Shown piece by piece: positions 1 through 8,990 of a stretch of DNA of 64,000 nucleotides. Within the stretch, counting starts at the first letter, position 1. The number at the start of each line of letters is the position of its first letter. This DNA is from an uncultured Fidelibacterota bacterium. GTDB taxonomy: Bacteria; Fidelibacterota; Marinisomatia; Marinisomatales; Marinisomataceae. The stretch covers positions 62,001-126,000 of the forward strand of contig CACHCR010000002.1 in assembly GCA_902578385.1 (NCBI GenBank), read 5' to 3'. The notes beneath the pieces were generated by a model. The model had not been told where the DNA came from. It ran no database searches and saw only the letters and a program-made list of their open reading frames with translations. The position numbers and the translations under genes were made by a program.

Positions 1-255
1 ATTAAAATTTCTTTTTCAGGAAATATAACATTTAAGAATGCAACAAATACAGAAGTGGTAGAAGAAATTTCGCTTGATGATTTTATGCTGGAAACTGATT
101 GTCCATTTTTAGCACCTCACCCATATAGAGGAAGTAAAAATGAACCAAAGTATGTTTTAACAATAGCTGAAAAAATTGCTGAATTAAGAGGAGAAACGTT
201 AGAATTGATTGCATTGTCTACTTCAAAAAATGCTGAACAATTTTTTAATATATAA
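1..255 (+). CDS. tatD: TatD family DNase, C-terminal fragment (5' end outside window)
   Basis: Frame 1 is open from base 1: IKISFSGNITFKNA...LETDCPFLAPHPYRGSKNEP...; metal-site and C-terminal motifs typical of TatD. Confidence 0.85.
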   Translation: MKISFSGNITFKNATNTEVVEEISLDDFMLETDCPFLAPHPYRGSKNEPKYVLTIAEKIAELRGETLELIALSTSKNAEQFFNI

Positions 256-1017
256 ATGGTTTTTGCAAAAAAGAAATGGGGACAGAATTTTCTAGTTGAT
301 AATAATCTATTAGAAAAAATTATTAAAACTATTGATATTAAAAAGGATGATGAAATATTAGAAATAGGCCCAGGGCATGGAGCTCTTTCTGAAAAAATTA
401 TACAAAAAACTAAAGCATTAAAAATGGTTGAGATTGACCCTGAATTGATTCAAGTAATCTGTCAAAACCCCCTGCTTTCACCATTTGAAATTTTTAATCA
501 AGATATTCTTAAAACAAATCTTAAGGAATTAGGTTTAAATAGTCCAAAAGTCATTGGAAATATTCCATATAATATTACCTCTCCAATTATATTTTGGCTT
601 ATTGATCATTTGCCTTTTTGGAGTGAATCATATTTGATGGTTCAAAAAGAGGTTGCTCAAAGATTAATAGCAGATATCGGAACTAAAGATTATAGTCGAA
701 TAACAGTAATGACTGGCTTGTATTTTAATATTAAAATATGTTTTTATATTTCTCCCAATGTATTCAATCCAAAGCCAAAAGTTGAATCAGCGTTTATCTC
801 GATAAAAAAGAATGATAAATATGATTTAACTAAAATTGATTCAAAGAAATATAGTCAGGTAGTTCGTATGGCTTTTAATCAAAGAAGAAAAATGCTAAGA
901 AATTCTCTCTCTGCATTGGAAATTAATAGAGATGAGTGTGGCGTTGATTTTCAAAGAAGACCAGAACAGCTTACAATCGACGAGTTTTTAGACATTTCTA
1001 ATAATATTATATCCTAA
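256..1017 (+). CDS. rsmA: 16S rRNA (adenine1518-N6/adenine1519-N6)-dimethyltransferase
   Basis: KKKWGQNFLVD start, EIGPGHGALS SAM motif, NIPYNITSPI catalytic motif. Confidence 0.95.
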   Translation: MVFAKKKWGQNFLVDNNLLEKIIKTIDIKKDDEILEIGPGHGALSEKIIQKTKALKMVEIDPELIQVICQNPLLSPFEIFNQDILKTNLKELGLNSPKVIGNIPYNITSPIIFWLIDHLPFWSESYLMVQKEVAQRLIADIGTKDYSRITVMTGLYFNIKICFYISPNVFNPKPKVESAFISIKKNDKYDLTKIDSKKYSQVVRMAFNQRRKMLRNSLSALEINRDECGVDFQRRPEQLTIDEFLDISNNIIS

Positions 1018-1054
1018 TTGGCATTTTTGAATTTTATCACTAAGTTTCCGCACG

Positions 1055-1249
1055 ATGATTGAAGTAAACATAAAAGACAATGAATCTTTAGAGAGAGCAC
1101 TTAGACGTTTCAAAAAGAAATGGGAACGCTCTGGTGTACTTAAAGACGTTAAAAGAAAAGCTTTCTATGAAAAGCCTAGCGTCACAAAGAGAATTGCCAA
1201 AAAACAAACCATCAGAAGAGCAGTAAGACTAGCAAAGTTTAATAAGTAA
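1055..1249 (+). CDS. rpsU: 30S ribosomal protein S21
   Basis: 64 aa; IEVNIKDNESLERALRRFKKKWERSGVLKDVKRKAFYEKPS is typical of S21. Confidence 0.95.
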   Translation: MIEVNIKDNESLERALRRFKKKWERSGVLKDVKRKAFYEKPSVTKRIAKKQTIRRAVRLAKFNK

Positions 1250-1300
1250 TTGTCTATAACTCCTCTTTCAATTCTAATAAAAAAGTTCTAATCTACAACT

Positions 1301-2614
1301 ATGTTAATTAGAAGTGCATCCGGTCTTAGAGGAATAGCAGAAGATCATTTTACCCCCGAATTAATCGATCAGTATATTTTAGCATTTATTACCACTCAAA
1401 ATATTAAATCATGTGTTATTGGAAGAGATGGTAGGCCCTCCGGAAAACAGATTGCTCAGTGGGTGATTGATTCGTTACATAAAAAAGGAATAAATGTTGA
1501 TAATTGTGGTCTTGCTACAACTCCTACAATGCAAATTATGACTGAAAATGAAAATTATGATGGTGGAATTGTAATTACAGCCAGTCATAATCCATCTGAG
1601 TACAACGGATTAAAGTTCCTTCAAACTGATGGGACATTTTTAAGTCCTGATCAATGTGAAGAATTATTTAAAGCAGTCGATCAAAATGTTTCAATAAATC
1701 CGCCTGATTCACTTGGAGTAGTTTCAGATTATTCAACAGCAAATGAGGAGCACATTGAAAAGGTTTTAGCTGCAAAGTGTATTGATGCTGATAACATCCG
1801 AAAAAAGAAGTTTAAAGTTGTCATTGATGCTGTAAATGGTGCTGGATCATTTATTTTACCAATTCTTTGTGAACATTTAGGGTGCGAAGTTGTAACAATG
1901 AATTGTAATGGAGATGGTAATTTTAATAGAGAAGCAGAGCCTTTGGCTGAAAATTTAAATGAATTAGAACAAAAAGTTTTAAGTGATAGAGCAGATATTG
2001 GATTTGCTACAGATCCTGATGGAGATAGACTATCGATAGTTTCAAATAAGGGAAAGGCAATTGGTGAAGAGTACACATTGGTTCTAGCAGTGAAAAATTT
2101 TATAAATAGTCAAGAAAGTATGGTTGTAACTAATTTATCAACCTCAATGATGCTTGATAACATTGCAGATAAAACTATAAGAACTAAAATTGGTGAAGCG
2201 CATGTTGTTAAAAAAATGAATGAATTAAACATTGCAATTGGTGGTGAAGGAAATGGAGGAGTGATTCTTAAAGAAGTTCACTTAGGAAGAGATTCATTAG
2301 TGGCAATTTCTATGATTCTAAATTTGTTATCTTCGTCAGGAAAATCAATTAGTGATGAAATTAGCAACATACCAAAATATTTAATGATAAAAGACAAGAT
2401 ACATATAGATAGTAAAATTGATTTTGATAGTCTTGAAAATATATTTGATTGTGACGAAATTAATAAGATTGATGGAATAAAATTTAGTTGGCCAAACAAA
2501 TGGATTCATATAAGACAATCTAACACTGAGCCAATTATAAGAATTTTTGCTGAAGCATCAACACAAGATGAAGTTGATGAGTTAATCAATACATTAAAAA
2601 ATTATTTAAAATGA
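1301..2614 (+). CDS. Phosphomannomutase/phosphoglucosamine mutase family (phosphohexomutase)
   Basis: TASHNPSEYNG active-site serine loop, DPDGDR metal loop, C-terminal RQSNTEPIIRIFAE. Confidence 0.9.
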   Translation: MLIRSASGLRGIAEDHFTPELIDQYILAFITTQNIKSCVIGRDGRPSGKQIAQWVIDSLHKKGINVDNCGLATTPTMQIMTENENYDGGIVITASHNPSEYNGLKFLQTDGTFLSPDQCEELFKAVDQNVSINPPDSLGVVSDYSTANEEHIEKVLAAKCIDADNIRKKKFKVVIDAVNGAGSFILPILCEHLGCEVVTMNCNGDGNFNREAEPLAENLNELEQKVLSDRADIGFATDPDGDRLSIVSNKGKAIGEEYTLVLAVKNFINSQESMVVTNLSTSMMLDNIADKTIRTKIGEAHVVKKMNELNIAIGGEGNGGVILKEVHLGRDSLVAISMILNLLSSSGKSISDEISNIPKYLMIKDKIHIDSKIDFDSLENIFDCDEINKIDGIKFSWPNKWIHIRQSNTEPIIRIFAEASTQDEVDELINTLKNYLK

Positions 2615-5235
2615 AGCTATTAGATAAAAAACATAATCCTTCAGATATTGAGAATAAGTGGTATAAGCATTGGCTTGAAAAACAATACTTTTCAAGTCAA
2701 GAGTCTGATAATCATTATACAATTGTAATTCCACCACCTAATGTTACTGGAAAGCTTCATATGGGGCATGTTCTAAACAATACTATTCAAGATATTTTAA
2801 TTAGAAAAGCTAGAATGCAAGGCAAAAATGCATGTTGGATTCCTGGTACAGATCATGCGTCAATTGCTACTGAATCAAAAGTAACTAAGATGCTTGAAGA
2901 GAAGGGAATTAATAAAAAAGATTTAACCAGAGAAGAATTTTTAAAGCATGCGTGGGAATGGAAGGAAGAATATGGCGGTACTATCATTAATCAACTTCAA
3001 AAACTAGGATGTTCATGTGATTGGGATAAAACTAGTTTTACTATGGATGAAAATTATTCTAAAGCGGTCTTAGAGTCTTTTGTTCAATTATATAATAAAG
3101 GATTGATTTATAAAGGTAGTAAGCTAGTAAACTGGTGTCCAAAATCACAGACCGCTTTAAGCGATGAAGAAGTTATGTTCAAAGAGGTGAATGGAAATCT
3201 TTGGTACATTAAGTATGCTATTAATGAATCTGACGCATTTATAGAAATCGCAACAACTAGACCGGAAACAATGTTAGGTGATACAGCAATAGCAGTGAAT
3301 CCTAGTGATAAAAGATATAAAGATTTGATTGGTAAGACAGCATTATTGCCTTTAGTTGGTAGAAGTATTCCTATTATAGCAGATAATATGGTAGATCCTG
3401 AATTTGGAACAGGCTGTGTTAAAATTACACCTGCACATGATTTGAATGATTATGAGGTAGGAATGAAGCATAATCTTGAAATAATTAATATTATGAATGC
3501 TGATAGTTCTATTAGCGATAAAGCACCAGAAAAGTATAGAGGAATGTCCAGAGAAAAGGCTAGAAAGCAAATAGTCTCCGATTTAAAAGATGCAAATCAT
3601 TTAATTAAAGAAGAGGATTATTTTCATAAGGTTGGATATTCAGAAAGAGGAAATGTACCAATTGAATATTATTTATCAGAACAATGGTTTTTAAAAATGG
3701 AAGACTTAGCTAAGCCAGCTAGTAAAGCGGTTAAAAATAATGAAATTAATTTTTATCCAAATCATTGGGTTAAAACTTACAATCATTGGATGGATAACAT
3801 TCAAGATTGGTGCATAAGTAGACAACTTTATTGGGGTCATCAAATTCCTGTTTGGTACAAAAAAGATACTGATAGATCTAATCCGGATAATTGGTTTGTT
3901 TCGATTGTGCCGCCCAAAGATATAGAAAATTGGGAGCAAGATAATGATGTTTTAGATACATGGTTTAGTTCATGGTTATGGCCTTTTGCGGTTCATGGAT
4001 GGCCTGATGTAAAATCCACAAAATATTTTCCAACTAATACACTTGTTACTGGTCCAGATATCATTTTCTTTTGGGTAGCTAGAATGATTATGTCAGGATA
4101 TGAGTTTATGGGAGATTTACCATTTACTGATGTTTATTTTACAAGTATTTTAAGAGATAATAAGGGTAGAAAATTAAGTAAGTCATTGGGGAATTCACCT
4201 GACCCAATCACTCTTTTTGAAAAATATGGTACGGATGCTACCAGGTTTTCTATTATGCTCATGTCTCCTCAAGGCTCTGATGTTTATTTTTCTGAATCTG
4301 GAATTGAGGTAGGAAGAAATTTTATGACAAAGATTTGGAATGCCAGCAGATTCATTATCTTAAATCATGATGAATCATTTTCGAATGAAATTAATTTTGA
4401 ACAATTAGACAATTTTGATCAATGGATACTTGATTCGTTAGATGAAACTATTATTGAAGTAAATAAATCTTTTGATAAATATCAGTTTAATGAAGCAATA
4501 AAGAAAATTTATGATTTTACTTGGAATGAATTTTGTAATTGGTATCTTGAAATTGTAAAACACAGATTCCAAAATGGTGATTACATTACCAAAAGCAATT
4601 CCTTTAATATTTCTAAGTATGTTATAAAAAAAGTTTTACTACTATTGCACCCAATAGCACCATTTATATCAGAAGAAATTTGGAATCATCTAAAAGATAA
4701 AGATGAAGATGATATTATTATATCTAAATGGCCTACATTAGTAGATAATGACTTCTCTTATGACAAAAATCAAGTAGCAGATTTAAAAGAAATAGTTACT
4801 TCTATAAGAACTATAAGATCTGAATTAAATGTTCCACCATCTAAAAAAATTATCGTATTTGCTTATGCTAAAAATCAATCTGTAGAAAATGAAATAAAGC
4901 CTTTAATAGATTTAATTAAATCATTATCAAATACAGAAAATTTCGATTTAGGATTAAAAAAGATAAAGACAGATAATGCAGCAGTTGCAGTTTGCAAATC
5001 AGTTGAATTATATATTCCATTGGGAGATTTAGTTAATAAGGACCAAGAACTATCTAAGCTAAATAAAAGGCTAGAAGAGTTAAATAAACTTATTCTTTTA
5101 ATTGAACAAAAATTATCAAATAAAGAATTTGTCAGCAAAGCACCTGAAGATGTTATTAATGGTGAAAAAAACAAACTAAACGATTTTATTATTGAAAGAA
5201 CAAAAATTCTTTCTAATATTGAGGTATTAAAATGA
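2611..5235 (+). CDS. valS: Valyl-tRNA synthetase
   Basis: PPPNVTGKLHMGH (HIGH) and GRKLSKSLGNSPDP (KMSKS-like), editing-domain TTRPETMLGDTA, C-terminal coiled coil. Confidence 0.97.
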   Translation: MKLLDKKHNPSDIENKWYKHWLEKQYFSSQESDNHYTIVIPPPNVTGKLHMGHVLNNTIQDILIRKARMQGKNACWIPGTDHASIATESKVTKMLEEKGINKKDLTREEFLKHAWEWKEEYGGTIINQLQKLGCSCDWDKTSFTMDENYSKAVLESFVQLYNKGLIYKGSKLVNWCPKSQTALSDEEVMFKEVNGNLWYIKYAINESDAFIEIATTRPETMLGDTAIAVNPSDKRYKDLIGKTALLPLVGRSIPIIADNMVDPEFGTGCVKITPAHDLNDYEVGMKHNLEIINIMNADSSISDKAPEKYRGMSREKARKQIVSDLKDANHLIKEEDYFHKVGYSERGNVPIEYYLSEQWFLKMEDLAKPASKAVKNNEINFYPNHWVKTYNHWMDNIQDWCISRQLYWGHQIPVWYKKDTDRSNPDNWFVSIVPPKDIENWEQDNDVLDTWFSSWLWPFAVHGWPDVKSTKYFPTNTLVTGPDIIFFWVARMIMSGYEFMGDLPFTDVYFTSILRDNKGRKLSKSLGNSPDPITLFEKYGTDATRFSIMLMSPQGSDVYFSESGIEVGRNFMTKIWNASRFIILNHDESFSNEINFEQLDNFDQWILDSLDETIIEVNKSFDKYQFNEAIKKIYDFTWNEFCNWYLEIVKHRFQNGDYITKSNSFNISKYVIKKVLLLLHPIAPFISEEIWNHLKDKDEDDIIISKWPTLVDNDFSYDKNQVADLKEIVTSIRTIRSELNVPPSKKIIVFAYAKNQSVENEIKPLIDLIKSLSNTENFDLGLKKIKTDNAAVAVCKSVELYIPLGDLVNKDQELSKLNKRLEELNKLILLIEQKLSNKEFVSKAPEDVINGEKNKLNDFIIERTKILSNIEVLK

Positions 5236-6560
5236 AAAACATAATTTTATTCTTTTTATCGCTTAATTTGGTATTTGCCCAACAAGAATCTTCAACTAGA
5301 TCTCTGACAATTTATAAAGATAGTTTTGCAGTTATTAATGAGCCAATTGTATGGAGTTTAAAATCTGGTAAAAATATTACTTCATTTACCAATGTTTCAA
5401 AGAATATACTTTTTGATTCTCCTGTGTTGAGTTTACAGGGCGTAGATATTCTATCTCAGACTCTTAATAAGAATTTTACTTCATCAGATAATTTTTTGAA
5501 GAAGAGTATTGGTTCAGTTATTGAAATTGTTCCAATCAATGGTAGTCGAACTGAAGGTTTATTGATGGATATTAATGGTTCTAGTATATCTATTAAAACT
5601 GGTAAAGGCTTAGTTGTTTTTCAAAGAAGTCAACTTTTATCATTCACGTTAAGATCTGGTAATGTACAAGACAAATTTACTCCAGAACTTATTTGGGAAC
5701 TAAATTCTGAAGAAGAAAAATCAATTAATGCAGAATTATCCTATATATCATCAGGTTTTTCATGGAAACCAATTTATACTTTAACTATTAATGGGGATGA
5801 TTCTTCTGCCACTTTATCTATCAATGCTGAGATTACAAATAATTCAAATGTTAGTCTTTTTGCTACAAAATTGAGCGTAGTTGAAGGAAATGTTCCTTTA
5901 AATTCTTCCTCAGTAAATCCTTCTTATCAGATGATTGAATCCAGAAGTTCAATGGAAAATAGAAATCTTTTAGGAGATTTCTATATTTTTGATATTGCAT
6001 CTGAATTAAATCTTGATTCTATGCAAACAGTTCAACTGCCTATGATGGAAAAAAGAAAAATTATTTATGATAAAAAGTATGTATTCCAAAATTCTGAAAG
6101 AGACCAGGGAGATGAACCATTAAGTGTTGAAGTTTCTTTCGAAAATTCAGCTTCTAACAACCTTGAATTGCCATTACCATCTGGTGTTTTATATTTGTAT
6201 GAGAAAGATGATAATAGTTCAATGAGATTTATAGGTAGGAATTCACTTACGCAGATATATAAGGGCGGCATTGCTATTTTAGATGGAGGGAAAGCCTTTG
6301 ATATTATTGGCAAGCGCAGAATTCTAAACTTTGACAGACAATCAAATAGTGAAGAATCTACAATTTCACTTCAAATTTTAAATACCAGTGATAAGTCTAT
6401 AAAGGTAAAATCCGTAGAGAAGATTTTTGGTGACTGGGTCATTAAAGAATCTTCATCAATGTATATAAAAGAAGACGCTTCCACAATTTACTTTCCTTTA
6501 GAAATTGAACCTGGACAATCTGAGTTAATTACCTATACATATAAAAAAGAATGGAAGTAA
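5232..6560 (+). CDS. Secreted DUF4139-like domain protein
   Basis: Signal peptide; ...ELSYISSGFSWKPIYTLTINGDDSSATLSINAEITNNSNVSLFATKLSVVEG matches the DUF4139 pattern. Confidence 0.65.
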   Translation: MKNIILFFLSLNLVFAQQESSTRSLTIYKDSFAVINEPIVWSLKSGKNITSFTNVSKNILFDSPVLSLQGVDILSQTLNKNFTSSDNFLKKSIGSVIEIVPINGSRTEGLLMDINGSSISIKTGKGLVVFQRSQLLSFTLRSGNVQDKFTPELIWELNSEEEKSINAELSYISSGFSWKPIYTLTINGDDSSATLSINAEITNNSNVSLFATKLSVVEGNVPLNSSSVNPSYQMIESRSSMENRNLLGDFYIFDIASELNLDSMQTVQLPMMEKRKIIYDKKYVFQNSERDQGDEPLSVEVSFENSASNNLELPLPSGVLYLYEKDDNSSMRFIGRNSLTQIYKGGIAILDGGKAFDIIGKRRILNFDRQSNSEESTISLQILNTSDKSIKVKSVEKIFGDWVIKESSSMYIKEDASTIYFPLEIEPGQSELITYTYKKEWK

Positions 6561-6566
6561 TGTCTT

Positions 6567-8666
6567 TTGAGCAAAGTTTTACAAGATTCTAATTCTTTAG
6601 ATACACCAATACAATTTATCAAGGGCGTTGGTCCAAAAAGAGCTAAAGTTTTAGAATCATTAAATATTTTTACAATTAAAGACCTTTTGTATTATTTCCC
6701 TAGAAAATATTTAGACAGAACTTCTCTTTCAACAATCGGATCCATAAATGAAGGAGATGAAGTGAATCTGGTTGGAAGAGTCAAATCTGTAAATCTAAAA
6801 AAAATGAAAAAAGGTAATTTTGTAACAGCAAATGTTGCAGATCATACTGGCTCTATTATGTTGATGTGGTTTAATGCAGCTGATTACATTCATCAATCAT
6901 TAAAAGTTGGAGATTTATTAGCAATGCATGGAAAAGTTGCAACTTATCAAGGAAGCCCACAAATAGTGCACCCAGAGTATGATAAATTAAATGCAAATGA
7001 GATTTCTTTAACTACTGGGTTTATCATTCCAGTTTATCCATTAACTGAAGATTTAAAAAAATCAGGACTTGATAACAGAAATTTAAGAAAAATAATTTAT
7101 TTAGCTTTACAATCAGTTGAAGATATTGAAGATCATTTTGATAAAGATTTAAGAGATAATTTTGAAATAGAAGATTTAAATATTTCATTAAGAAATATTC
7201 ATTATCCAAAAAATTTTGAATCATTAGATAAATCAATTCATAGATTAAAATATGATGAACACTTTTTCTTGCAATTATTACTTGCTTTAAGAAAGCAAAA
7301 AATTAAAGAAAATAAGTATGACTCAATAAAATTCAAGACTATTAGTTATAATAAAATACTAAAAAATTTAGATTTCGAATTAACTGGAAGTCAGCAACTT
7401 TCATTGCGAGAAATCGTTGATGATTTTTTGTCAGAAAATCCTATGAATCGAATGATACAAGGCGATGTTGGATGTGGGAAAACAATTGTCTCAATTCTTG
7501 CATCAGCAATTGTTGTTGATAATAATTATCAAGTTGCAATAATGGCTCCTACAGATCTTCTTTCAAAGCAATTATATAAAAATTTTAAATCTTACTTTGA
7601 TTCTATTGGAATTGAATGTTCTTTATTAGTTGGAAGCTTAAAATCAAAAGAAAAAAATAATGTTTTAGAGGAAATTAAATCTGGAAATTCCAATATAATT
7701 ATTGGAACGCATGCACTTTTTCAGAATGATGTTAAGTTTAAAAATTTAGGTTTTGTTGTTATAGATGAACAACATAGATTTGGTGTCAATCAAAGGCAAA
7801 AATTGTTGGCGAAATCTACAAACCCAAATCTTATGGCCATGACAGCAACTCCTATTCCAAGAACATTAGCAATAACATATAATGGCGATATGGATTTATC
7901 AATTATTGATGAATTACCGAAAAATAGGCCTGAAATTCATACATCATATATTGATAAAGATAATTTATCAACTGCATTTAATTTTATTAGAGAAAAAGTT
8001 GAAGATGGTGGACAGACAATAATAGTTTACCCTTTAATCAATGAGAGTGAAAAACAAGATCTATCAGCTGCTGTTGAATCTTATGAATATTTAAGGGATA
8101 ATATTTTTCCTGATATTAAAGTTGGTTTAATGCATGGAAAATTAGACGATGAAAATAAGAATAATGAGATGCAAAGTTTTATGAAAGGTGATATAGATAT
8201 TTTAGTTTCAACTACAGTTGTAGAGGTTGGAATTGATAATCCTAATGTAAATGTAATGCTTATAAATAATTCTGAGAGATTTGGTTTGAGTCAACTCCAC
8301 CAGCTTCGCGGAAGAGTAGGAAGAGGAACATTAGAAAGTTATTGTCTTTTATGTAGTGATAGTGAATCACCTACTACAAAAGAGAGATTAAGTATTATTG
8401 TAAACTCAAGAAATGGATTTGAAATTGCAGATGAGGATTTAAAATTAAGAGGTCCTGGGGAGTTTTTTGGAGAAAAACAAAGTGGATTTGTCAAATTTAA
8501 AATTGCAGATTTAATTACGGATGGTCCAATTATAAGAAATGCTCGAATGAATGCTTTTGAAATTATAAAGAATGATGCAAATTTGACCCAAAATAATCAT
8601 TTAATGATTAAACAAAAATTTGATGATGAATATTTACAACTTTTTTTAAAAACAACAGTAAACTGA
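6567..8666 (+). CDS. recG: ATP-dependent DNA helicase RecG
   Basis: Wedge domain plus helicase motifs MIQGDVGCGKT, DEQHRFGV, TATPIPRTLA, QLRGRVGRG; TTG start. Confidence 0.97.
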   Translation: MSKVLQDSNSLDTPIQFIKGVGPKRAKVLESLNIFTIKDLLYYFPRKYLDRTSLSTIGSINEGDEVNLVGRVKSVNLKKMKKGNFVTANVADHTGSIMLMWFNAADYIHQSLKVGDLLAMHGKVATYQGSPQIVHPEYDKLNANEISLTTGFIIPVYPLTEDLKKSGLDNRNLRKIIYLALQSVEDIEDHFDKDLRDNFEIEDLNISLRNIHYPKNFESLDKSIHRLKYDEHFFLQLLLALRKQKIKENKYDSIKFKTISYNKILKNLDFELTGSQQLSLREIVDDFLSENPMNRMIQGDVGCGKTIVSILASAIVVDNNYQVAIMAPTDLLSKQLYKNFKSYFDSIGIECSLLVGSLKSKEKNNVLEEIKSGNSNIIIGTHALFQNDVKFKNLGFVVIDEQHRFGVNQRQKLLAKSTNPNLMAMTATPIPRTLAITYNGDMDLSIIDELPKNRPEIHTSYIDKDNLSTAFNFIREKVEDGGQTIIVYPLINESEKQDLSAAVESYEYLRDNIFPDIKVGLMHGKLDDENKNNEMQSFMKGDIDILVSTTVVEVGIDNPNVNVMLINNSERFGLSQLHQLRGRVGRGTLESYCLLCSDSESPTTKERLSIIVNSRNGFEIADEDLKLRGPGEFFGEKQSGFVKFKIADLITDGPIIRNARMNAFEIIKNDANLTQNNHLMIKQKFDDEYLQLFLKTTVN

Positions 8667-8673
8667 GGATATA

Positions 8674-8988
8674 ATGAAAGAAAAACCAACAGAAAAACAA
8701 CTATTTGACGCGTTAATTTCTCAAACAGCATACGGAATTTGGGTTTCATTAGGGAAGCTACAAAATCCTGTAAGCGGAGAAACTTCCGTTGATCTTGATC
8801 AAGCTTCAATTCAGATAGATATGCTAGATATGATTAATAATAAAATGCATGCAAGCCTTACGGAAGAAGAAAGAGAATATATTGATAAAGTTTTAGCAGA
8901 ATCAAAAATGAACTTTCTTGAAGTTGAAAAAAGCAAAGCTGGGAAAGAAGATTCTAGTGAAGATACTAAAGAAGAAACTGAAGCATAG
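8674..8988 (+). CDS. DUF1844 domain-containing protein
   Basis: QLFDALISQTAYGIWVSLGKLQNP...QIDMLDMINNKM matches the DUF1844 pattern. Confidence 0.8.
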   Translation: MKEKPTEKQLFDALISQTAYGIWVSLGKLQNPVSGETSVDLDQASIQIDMLDMINNKMHASLTEEEREYIDKVLAESKMNFLEVEKSKAGKEDSSEDTKEETEA

Positions 8989-8990
8989 CA

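Noticed and set aside
1729-2076. 115-aa minus-strand ORF inside the phosphohexomutase
   Set aside because: Shadow ORF antisense to conserved catalytic motifs.
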